DNA of 64,000 nt from Hericium rajendrae. Its lineage: Eukaryota > Basidiomycota > Agaricomycetes > Russulales > Hericiaceae. Shown one piece after another: positions 55,103 through 64,000 of this stretch (its first letter is position 1; each line of letters begins with the position of its first letter). A program made the position numbers and the translations under genes. The notes below the pieces were generated by a model. That model was not told the origin of the DNA. It searched no databases and saw only the letters and a program-made list of their open reading frames with translations. Location: assembly GCA_033439255.1 (NCBI GenBank), contig CM065881.1, positions 806,001 through 870,000 on the forward strand, written 5' to 3'.

Positions 55103-57489
55103 AATTTCAATGCAGGTACCATGTGTACTTAGTATGCTCAACTTTTCGTGCTACATTCTCGCTGAAGCATAGCCTAATCTCTAATTTTAAAGCAATCATA
55201 ATACACCTTACAGTAATATACTTACTCTCAAGCTTCATTTATTGAAGTACCTGGGGCGGCTCGAGATACACCTTTTCGACGGCACCCGCACATCTTCTCG
55301 TACGAAGTCCTGCAATTAAATCGTGGGAACCCTTTTGGACTCCGCTAGGTCTTCGCCTCCGAAGGCAAACTTTCATCTTGCCGTTTGTCGCTGAATAGCT
55401 GCGTATCACACGTAATTGAGCAAATATAGAACATTGCCTGTTGAGAGTATTTTTGAGCTTATTTTGACTGAAATGAATGACATTTGAGCGAGATATCATC
55501 GACTGTACAAGAGTCTCGCGAGATGCCGCCGAGTTTCGAACTCCGTTAGGTTTCGAACTCAGCTAGGTCCTAGGTCGCCCACACCCACTGATGGACTGCC
55601 GTTTTTTGAACTTCTTCAGCTTGTTACGCGGCGTGCTACTTAACAGTATCACCTCACGCACTTTATAGCCAAGAATAATTGATAACACGTTAAGTGGAAA
55701 AAGCGAGGCTCGAGAGACATCGAAGCAAACTATTTCAAGAATGCGCGTTGTCCCCTCCCGTTCTGCGAAGGGCGCTGTAGGGAATGGGCGGGAGCTCCAG
55801 AGTATCGGGCGAGGTCCCAGATAAGTCCCCTTGAGCCCTTATCGAGGAACCTGCAGGCTATCCGATATCGTCTTGTCATAGAGCGACATTATCGATATCA
55901 TCCGAGCATCGGAATCGGGGTAGACTATGAAGCTGAGATCAGCCAGATGGATGGACATGCGAAACTATCCAGTCTCAGGATCGATATCTCCAGAAGTGAG
56001 GCAAGTTGAATCGAAACTACGGCTTCTTGATTTCTGTCCCCGCATACGAAGTGGTTGGTCGGTTAAGTTCGTCCACCCTTCTGTCATCCTCAATGGGTTC
56101 TCGACATAGGCGACCGGTATCTAAAGTACATGTATGTCAATAAATAGGCACATTCGGAGTCGTAACCTGGATCGGCCTCTGTATTTGTCCTATTGTATGG
56201 ACATAAGATTCGCTCGCAGGCAAAAAAGGCACGTTTTGTTGGACTTCAAGCTGGACAAGGACCGCTTCGAAAATGATAAATGAGCGCTTCGCACTTACCC
56301 ATTGCTTATATTGAAGCCAATTCTAGCGTATAAATTGGGATGTCTCGACCTAAAGAAGTTGCCCACGGCCTCGACAAAGATATACGATGAGGCTGCAGGG
56401 CTCGAGCGGCCGGTCTTCGGAAAAGCATCAATCGTGTCAATACCTAAGGTCATGAGCAGAACTAAAGGGCGAGGACGTGCCTAGATTTCCACAATGCCCA
56501 CAAGCGTGTCCTACTCCTAATTCTCGCAAACAGCAAGTCGTTGTATCGTCACATTGGTATTGTGACAGATCTTGATAGCGTTTTTGGCAGGAAAAGAGAC
56601 GAAGCCTAGGGTGGAATCGATAAGTTGAAGGAAGTCCCTTACCGTATGAGATCATTTCTTACACCGAAGTCTGTATGATTAGATGGCGGGTTTTACAGCT
56701 TTATCGTGGCATTGAATCCCATTTGCCAATCCTAGAATACCCAATCTGGTCGAAGTACCAAGTGCCAACTGGTTCTTGATCGGACCTAAGCCGAAGGGCA
56801 ATACTTCACGATCCCGAGAAAGATGAGGACCACAAGAGCATCGAGCCCCAAAAAATAAAGGAATGAGCTATGGGGCGGGCCATGATCACCACAGGCAAAG
56901 TCTAACTGGAACAGCGTGGCATATGGGATCAGAATGTGACGACGGCACCGTGAACAGATCGTTGCCAAACGTCTTTCGAGCTAAAGAAGACGACGCCAGC
57001 TCGCAAGTTGACCAAAAGCGCACATACAAGTGACGAGAAAAAAGATTGGACAGTCGTGTCGTACGGAACGCAGCGACAGCACTGAGAGGGAAGAGACAGG
57101 AGGGGGAGCCTTGAGGGCGGCCCATTACTGGCCCACTTCGCATCGTGGTCGGAGTTTGTTTTCCTGCACAGATCCCTCTTCCGGCCACACCGCCATCACT
57201 CTCCAAACCCGCCCTCCTTGTCTCCATATACCATTCTACAAAAACCATCGACCTCCTCATCCTCTCCTCGGACATCCTCGGGACTTTGCGTTATTTTTGT
57301 CTGGGACTCATCGGGCTTTTGGGACCATTTTTCTGCTGGCGCTTACCAATTGCCTTCGACTTGCCTGGATTCCCACCACCCTCAGACGAAGAGGCGAGTC
57401 GACAAACTGTGCCCGGTCATTTAATCAAAGCAGCAGCACTTGTATCCTATTCCAACCCATAGAACGTTTTTCAAGCGGATTTTGAAACT

Positions 57490-60400
57490 ATGGCTCCGGC
57501 CGTCTATATTACGCTCAAGAATGGCGAGCAAGTCAAAGTCAACGGTGAGGCGAACCCTTCGCATGCTTCTTCGTGACATCCCAAAATACTCATTCAACAT
57601 CCATACTATCCTCTCATTTACCTATTCTATATTGCCCCTTTACCTGCATATTTTGTTATGACCAGATCATGTTTATTGCTCGCCCAGCTGGTCGGTTCGC
57701 GACGGGACCCCTTATTCGGTGGCGCGTATCATGGAGTTCTTGCCCCCGGAAGGCACCGCCCGGCCCAATCCTTCTTCCTCCGCACACAACTCCCCCGCTG
57801 CGTCCCCCTCATTCAAAGGCAAAGCAAAAGACCTCCCGCCCAACTATACTCGCGTCCGTCTCGCGTGGTACTATCGCCCCAGCGACGTCTCAGACCGCCC
57901 CGTTGCCGACGCGCGCCTGCTCCTCGCTGCGATCTACTCCGAAATATGCGACGTCAGCCAGCTGCGAGCGAAGTGCTTCGTCGTGCACCGCGACAAGATC
58001 ACAGATCTTGCGGGGTGGAAGAAGCGTCCTGACAGGTTTTACTTCAACAGGCTGTTCGACCCTTATATCAAGAAGGAGTTTGAGGTGATTCAGTCGCACG
58101 ATGTGCGAAATTGTAAGTTTTCTGTCTTATAAATTTCGCATATTTGTAGCTGGGTGCTGCCTGCATTCTCTGTGTGTATCCCGCCGGGACATGCGTATTA
58201 CGTGGGATCGAAGTTTGCATGAGCTGACGTCGTTTGGACTGTGACAGTGCCTCAAAACATCAGAGATACCCTGATCTCCAGATACGAATACGTCGTTGCA
58301 GAGAAGGAAATCGTGCCGGATCTCACAGACACTCTGCGCCATTGTCACACTTGTCAAGCCTGGGCTCCTCCGTACGCCTTCCGTTATCTCCTTCCGTTCT
58401 CAACTGACAGCAATACCGTCTTAGATCCGAATCTGTGCGCTGTGATAGATGCAAGGAATACTTCCATATGTCCTGCGTAACGCCGCCGTTGATCGCAAAG
58501 CCAACGCGCGGGTACGGCTGGACGTGCGCGCCATGCTCCAAGGCACACGAGGAGGCCGTCGAGGGCCACGTCGTGCGGCACACGACACCCATCACGAAAC
58601 CCAAGTCGAATGCGCCGCCTGCGCGGGGGCGCGGACGGCCGCGCAAGGACCGCAGCCTTGCCGAGAAAGAGGAGAAATTCGAGGTGAAACATTTCAAGAT
58701 GTGGCCGTTCCGGTACTTCGGGTGCGTGCCCTGCCTCGGGCTGTGATGGGTTCGCTGATATCTGATGCCTTCTTTGAATTGCAGATTGTACACTGTGGCA
58801 GAGGATACCCTGGGTAAGTCATGTTTCCAATCATCGTCGAGATGTCAAACATGCTAAATTGTCCTCCCAGATCCCGACGACCTCATATTCCCCCGCGCCG
58901 CGACGCGACTCGGACCCAAATACCAAGCCACTATTCCAGCTATGGGCAGCTCTCGCGATGCTGGTAGGCACATCTTCGAACAGCGGGGCACATATGATCT
59001 TATCACACGACATGTAGACCTGGAAGAACGTGGCGGAGACACCACCATCGAGGTTCTGAGTAGAGTAGATAAGATGTCCGAAGCAGAAGGTGCGTGGGAA
59101 TTTCTTCCGATCACGCCCGTCCGATGCTGATGTAAACGATCGTCCGGCAGTAACCGAGCGTGAGTACTCCAGCGCCGCTGAGTTTCTGTTTGTATTGGGG
59201 CACGGACTCACATGTTACTCTTGCAGTGGAAAACCGGAAAAATAAGCTGTCGTCCAAGGTCGAAGTGAAGGGCAATGTCGATTGGCTGACGGAGGTGACC
59301 AAGCGCTTGTCCGATGCCTGGGCCGCGGGGCGTGACTTTTCGACAGTGAACATGTCGAATCCGTTCCGCATGGAAAAGGTCAGCATCGCTCTTCATACCT
59401 TGTGAGATCGGCATCGCTAAAACTTATCCTCGCAGTGGAAGAAGGTGGAGACAAGATACGCGGACCGCGAGTGGGATGACGATGAGAAGGCTGCGTTCGA
59501 GGACGCTATCCTCGTCCACGGGGCCGAGCTCCGTCCCGTTCGCGACGAAGTCGGCACGCGCACCATAAACGAGGTCGTACGTTATTACGCTCATTGGAAG
59601 AAGTAAGTTCTACGAGACACTGTGCAGAGTAGTTATGCTAATACATTGCACAGTCAGAAGATCGGCGAAGAAAATGAGCGCATCCGCCAGCTGGCGTCCT
59701 CCGGCAAACCTGCTAAGGGCGTGGCGCCCAGCCTTAACGGCATGGATGTTGATTCGGACGACGAAGGCTCCATCGTCAAGCAGCCGACAAAGGCAAACAG
59801 CAGCTGTGGCGCCTGCCGCACTCGCGACTCCAAGCTGTGGTGGAAGGCGCCGAAGGGCCTCGCGACAAACGTGCTCTGCGACAGTTGCGGCATGAGCTGG
59901 CGGAAATACGCCGATCTGAACCATCTGCGGCCCATGCGGGAGGAGACCGTCGTCGCGAAGCAGAAGTCGGTTGAGAAGCGGGAAGGCACGCCTCTCAGTG
60001 CTCCTGCTGCTAAGCGCACGAAGGTCGCCCGCACCGTGTCGGTCCTGTCTACGCCCCCGCCTCCTGCCCCGTCGGCGACGCAGCTTAGATGCCTCGCGTG
60101 CAACAAGAATGGTCCAATTGGCAAAGTCTTGAAATGTTCACAATGCCAGATGCGTTGTCATGCCGGTGCGTTGTGACGTTAATTCCTCGAGTCTTTGGCC
60201 TGTCTCATCATGAGCATGATCACGTTCAGGTGCCTGCGGCGTGGTGGTTGACCCACAGAACATCGAGTCCTGGACTTGCGAACTGTGCAGGAACGAGAAG
60301 ATGGCAGAAGCTTCCTTTGTAAGGATCTTGATCTGACTCATGTTCATCATATTGACCTGTCTGCAGAATACGGACTGCCTTCTCTGTGCTCGACCTCGTC

Positions 60401-61373
60401 GAGATCGCAAGAACAAGGAGGCAATCTATCCGCCCGCTGACACTTACCTGCGTGCTTGCAAACCCACTGAAGGGCAAGGCTGGGCGCACGTCGTCTGCTC
60501 CGTCTTCATCCCGGAAGTCCAGTTCTCGGACGCGACGCGGCTGCGCTTGGTGGAGGGCATCAGCACCATACCGGGCCATCGTTGGTCATCTGTCAGTCTA
60601 CCAACCTTTTGCCTTGTTTCTTCGCGGCTGACAGCCTCCTCCCAATAGAAATGCAGCCTATGTGATAAGCCCGGTGGCGCTGTGATTCGATGCACTGATT
60701 GCCCTCGCGAATTCCACGTGTCATGTGCGTGGAGCCGCGGGTATCGTTTTGGTTTCGAGGTCCAGCCGGTATGTTTTCTTGTCCAGATGACGGACACCGT
60801 TAATTTCGTCTGCTAATCCGTCTTCAACCAGATCAAGAACGTCCGACGAGACCCTTCCACGACAGTCAACTGGAATGGCACCATTGGCAGCATGCACCCC
60901 GTCGTCCGCTGCAAGCATCACGACGCAAAAAACCGCCAGCTGCTTGATCTCTGCGAAATCAATGACCTGGGCGACGTAAGTCGCTACCTCCCTGAACCGA
61001 CGACCACAAACTGACAGACACCCCATAGACTGCCCTCCAAGTCTACTGCAAGACATACAAGCAGGCCCAAGTCTCGCAGTCGCATGCTCTCCTCCGCAAG
61101 GCCCGGCGGCTCGACCACATTCTAGATGAGAAGGAAGTCCCCGTCAACGGCGCAGTCCCACCGCCTGTGACGACCCCCGACCCGACGTGCTGCAAATGCC
61201 ACACGTCCTTCTCGCCGTTCTTCCACCCGGCGCCCACGCCCACGACGAACGGCCGCGGCGCCGGCGTAGCCTCCGAGCCGCGCTTCTACTGCCACCGCTG
61301 CTACTTCGAGAGGAACGGGCCAAACGGGACGGTGGACGGCGTGGCCGTGGGCGGAGCCGGCGTTGTAGCATAA
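57490..61373 (+). CDS. SNT2: SNT2-like BAH/PHD/SANT/GATA/ePHD chromatin reader
   Basis: A large multi-exon nuclear protein with the domain order of yeast Snt2 and fission yeast snt2 (Snt2-Ecm5-Rpd3 and Lid2 complexes). The start at 57490 reads MAPAVYITLKNGEQVKVN. In order: BAH (DHVYCSPSWSVRDGTPYSVA to RFYFNRLFDPYIKKEFEVIQ), PHD1 (CHTCQAWAPP, then VRCDRCKEYFHMSCVTPPL, GWTCAPC), SANT/Myb (KKVETRYADREWDDDEKAAF, TINEVVRYYAHWK), a GATA finger (CGACRTRDSKLWWKAP, NVLCDSCGMSWRKYADL), PHD2 (LRCLACNKNGPIGKVLKCSQ, WTCELC), an extended PHD (CLLCARP, WAHVVCSVFIPEVQF, CSLCDKPGGAVIRCTDCPRE, FHVSCAWSRGY, VRCKHH) and a C-terminal CXXC pair (CCKCHTSFSPFF, RFYCHRCYF). The first intron is about 120 nt, the others 50-90 nt. 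The stop at 61373 is convergent with the USP gene 181 bp away. It presumably targets histone marks to deacetylase/demethylase complexes. Confidence 0.9.
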
Positions 61374-61554
61374 CATTCCGCGAGACCTATATTTATAATT
61401 ACATGTTGTCCTACGTTGTAATGATAGTCGATGCAGGGTGGCAGAATACATGTGGCAGCGATCAGAAAATGTTACGCAGGCAGAAAATGTTACGCAGGCA
61501 GAAAAGAGAACGCGAAAAGAGAGGTAAGTGCGTAAATAAGCAAACAGACATCGT
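61374..61554. other. Convergent intergenic spacer with an 18-bp tandem repeat
   Basis: The 181 bp between two 3' ends contain two exact tandem copies of CAGAAAATGTTACGCAGG (61463-61480, 61481-61498), then a partial third. Confidence 0.7.
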
Positions 61555-64000
61555 CTATGTCTTGACCCTTTTATAGTACAGAACGTACGCCGGCCGACCC
61601 TGAGTAAGATAAGGTCAGAGACGGCATCGGGAATCATGATTTCTAGAAAAGACTCACAACTACTTCTTTGACATCGGATGGTGTGACACGACTGTCATCG
61701 CAGTACACCCATCCCCCGCGAGACGCGACGAAGGCAGTATCTACAAAACGCCAGCTTAGCGATGAAACAACCAAACATGAGATCGAAACGTACAATGTCC
61801 ACTGCTGAGGCTGCCGAAGTGGTTCGTGACAGCGTACAGGTCGTATCGGTAGGGCGGCATCTGCAGTCGCGGGTCCTCTGCAGACACGCGGTGGCCGCGG
61901 TCGACACCGGGCGGCAGCGGCGGCGGCATGTAGTTCGTCAAGTCCAGGCTCTTCAGCGGGAAGTCGACGAGCTTCTCGATCTTGTCTGTGAAGGGCCCCT
62001 TGAACGAGAAGCGTTTCAGGTGGATGAGCAGCACGGGCGGGAGACGCGACAGCGAGAGCTGTTTCGTAGCCCGGCGCAGGGTTTTGCACCGCGGACAGTT
62101 CCTGAGATCGAGCCTGAGTTGTGCGAGATACAAAAAGATGGAGAGCGTACCATGCATCCGACTTCTCCATCACTTCTTCCTTGACGAATGCATCGAGACA
62201 GTGCTGGATCGTAAGCCTGCTGTGCTTATGGCTGGGTATAGGGAGCGACAGGTACATGAACGTATTATAAGTCGTAGACGTCTACATCCACATCTCAGCA
62301 ATCGAGCGCAATGACATCAAAGAAGTCGGAACGCACATTATGGCAGGTCATGCACTCCATCTTATTACGGAACTGCCCTTGGAAGAAGTCGACGACGAGG
62401 CTGTCGTTGCGCATCCGATAGATCTTCCATTCCTGTTCACTTGCGAGCTGCGTCGGCATCTTCTCAAGCTCGGCCTCCCGCTCCGGCGTTGCCTCGTAGT
62501 TAGGCTTGTTCAGCACGCGGTTGAGATCCTCGTGAAGGCCATCCAGTAGGAAACTGAGGAACTCTTGCGAATCGTGCTGCTCCGTCCCGCCGAACTGACC
62601 TGCATACGTGCACAACGAGCGCTGAGGAAAGGCTCTTCAGTCAAAAAGCCAAGGGAGATGCTGAAAGTCGACATACCCGGAATGGATATGGCGATATATA
62701 GGGCATCTCACCATGCCACATCTCGTGCAAGATACTGGCGAATGCATGGGCGAGATTCCCCTTCGTCCCTAATGGATTGACCATATTGACAGCACTCTTC
62801 CAGCGACCATCTACGGCCCGGCAAAATCAGTGCGCTGTTCACATTTTGACATGGCAAGACACTTACCAGTGAAAAACCGCGCGAAAGGCACCGTCGCGCT
62901 CAAGCACTGGATCGTCGAGTTCATATAACACGTGTTCCCAAGATTCTTGAGCCCGGAAGTGCCGATCTGCACATCGGACCAATAGGTCACAGGGTAGTCA
63001 GACTGGATAGTCGGGGGTGCGGGACCCGCCTGTGGGACAGAGAACGAGTGCCCATGCTGCGGCAGCCGCGGCCGACTATCCTTCCGTTCCTGGCTCGAGG
63101 ACACCGCGGCCGGTGGTGGGCGCAGGATATGCTGGGAGGACAGCTCGGGGTAGTCGATGGCCGGGCGGGGGCTGTATCCGGAGAGCGCCTCTTGCGATTG
63201 GTCGATGTAGGTGCTTCGCCGTCGGGACATCGCTGAGGGATTGAGGGAGGCTTGGGGAGGTGAGGTGAGGCCGTAGTTGCCGGCGGAGCCGTTGAACGAA
63301 GAGCCGGAGAGCGTCGGGGATATAGTACGGCTGAATTGAGGGTATTGGATCGATGGGCCGCCAACCATCGACTGGGGTATTGTCGGCGATGAGATCTTTC
63401 GCCTGGCATTCAGGATATGCACAGAGACTAGAGAAGGTTACTACGTACATTTTCGGAGATGGTCCGGGAGAAGGGTGGGATGCTGATGCTTGATGAAGAC
63501 GGCGGTCGAGACATTGTTGGCTTCCGCACCAGACGCCGAGGGGCGTCGTTCGATGGTGGTGGCACGCCGTTCGTTTCAGGAGGCAGTCTGACGCAACACG
63601 GGGTTATGTTATAAAGATGGACATCTACTAGATAAATAACCAACCTTGATGACCCGGGGACCCCCTGGTCGAGGGAGTGACGAACATGATCTTCTGGTAT
63701 CATCGGAGGAGCCCTCGCTTCGCCCAGATTCTCGGTGCCAGCACGACCGCGACTAACCACAGGACGCGATCCAACTGGGTGTGGCGGCCTGTAGTTCCCA
63801 TTGACGGGTGCAGTAGGGGCGCTGGGAAGGGACAAGCTAGGCGGAGAAGGTGAATCCAGAATCGGCGACGCGTGATCCACGCCCGCGAGCTGGGCATCTC
63901 TGAATTCGTGCTTCCATGCGCGCAAGCCACCGACGAGTAGCGCTGGCGGATGCTTCAGGAACTTCCTGTACGCCGTCTCGTAGATTGTGCGGACGAGCGT
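61555..64000 (-). CDS. Ubiquitin C-terminal hydrolase, Doa4/USP8-like, 5' end missing
   Basis: Deubiquitinase of the USP family; the N-terminus is beyond 64000. The visible protein begins at the end of a rhodanese-like domain (IYETAYRKFLKHPPALLVGG, LRAWKHEF), as in Doa4/Ubp4 and USP8. A disordered Pro/Ser-rich linker follows (63900-63010). The catalytic domain has the Cys box GLKNLGNTCYMNSTIQCL (Cys of GNTC), QFGGTEQHDSQEFLSFLLDG, a zinc-ribbon pair (MECMTCHN, NCPRCKTLRRATKQ), LIHLKRFSFKGPFTDKIEKL, the His box YDLYAVTNHFGSLSSGHCT, then GGWVYCDDSRV and the end RPAYVLYYKRVKT. About eight short introns; the last exon ends TAG at 61555-61557. In yeast Doa4 acts at endosomes and recycles ubiquitin; that role here is inferred. 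All visible catalytic residues are present. Confidence 0.9.

Larger units (their letters stand above)
54670..57489. other. Gene-poor stretch with hairpins and a 5' leader
   Basis: About 2.8 kb without a recognisable gene. It contains GC-rich hairpins near 54794-54808 and 55088-55102. The last 400 bp (from about 57080) are pyrimidine-rich and probably include the promoter and 5' UTR of the SNT2-like gene. Short frames here show no domain. Confidence 0.45.

Noticed and set aside
57145-57462. 105-codon frame just upstream of the SNT2-like gene
   Set aside because: Pyrimidine-rich leader and promoter DNA; no domain, and it overlaps the expected 5' UTR.
1-64000. LTR retroelements, LINEs, CRISPR arrays, rRNA genes
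   Set aside because: I looked for reverse transcriptase, integrase and gag motifs, regular spaced repeats and rRNA sequence by eye and found none that I could support.

Overview
This 64-kb window comes from the nuclear genome of a filamentous basidiomycete, most likely an Agaricomycete. Nearly all multi-exon genes have introns of about 50-70 nt with GTGCGT/GTAAGT-type donors, coding DNA is GC-rich, and several families are typical of mushroom-forming fungi: DUF6534 membrane proteins, F-box-like/LRR proteins, 7-TM integral membrane proteins, DUF6589 proteins and RecQ-like helicases with a zinc knuckle. The species cannot be named from the sequence alone.

Layout. 1-8.6 kb is an accessory, mobile-element-like region: the 3' end of a RecQ-type helicase gene (+), a convergent DUF6589 gene (-) with two in-frame TGA codons, and a 2.85-kb segment bounded by 15-bp inverted repeats. 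That segment holds TATAG-rich ends, a leftward promoter with two look-alike 23-nt micro-exons, a 34-bp perfect palindrome and a GC-rich minisatellite. 9.8-20.1 kb holds a small unidentified gene fragment, a DUF6534 membrane protein, a HIRIP3-like histone chaperone, a small Lys/Cys-rich protein, ALG5 (dolichyl-phosphate glucosyltransferase) and an F-box-like protein. 21.2-34.7 kb is gene-poor and flanked by two inverted paralogues of a 7-TM membrane protein; the right copy is almost free of CpG. Between them lie a quinone-oxidoreductase-like gene damaged by a tiny inversion and a disordered single-exon protein. 35.2-52.8 kb is a conventional gene-dense block: RXT3, RPL11, tRNA-Ile(AAU), a conserved unknown protein, a Ran-binding protein, DFR1 and a hybrid histidine kinase. 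52.8-57.5 kb is gene-poor apart from tRNA-Glu(CUC). 57.5-64 kb holds a large SNT2-like chromatin reader (+) convergent with a Doa4/USP8-type deubiquitinase (-) that runs off the right edge.

Functionally the ordinary genes are housekeeping: translation (RPL11, tRNAs), N-glycosylation (ALG5), folate metabolism (DFR1), nuclear transport (Ran-binding protein), ubiquitin turnover (USP, F-box), phosphorelay signalling (histidine kinase) and chromatin. Three chromatin genes are present: a HIRIP3-like chaperone, RXT3 of the Rpd3L deacetylase and an SNT2-like reader. I see no operons, CRISPR arrays or bacterial features. The most unusual observations are the micro-inversion inside the oxidoreductase gene, the CpG-stripped paralogue with an abrupt edge, and the inverted-repeat element carrying duplicated micro-exons just upstream of the DUF6589 gene.
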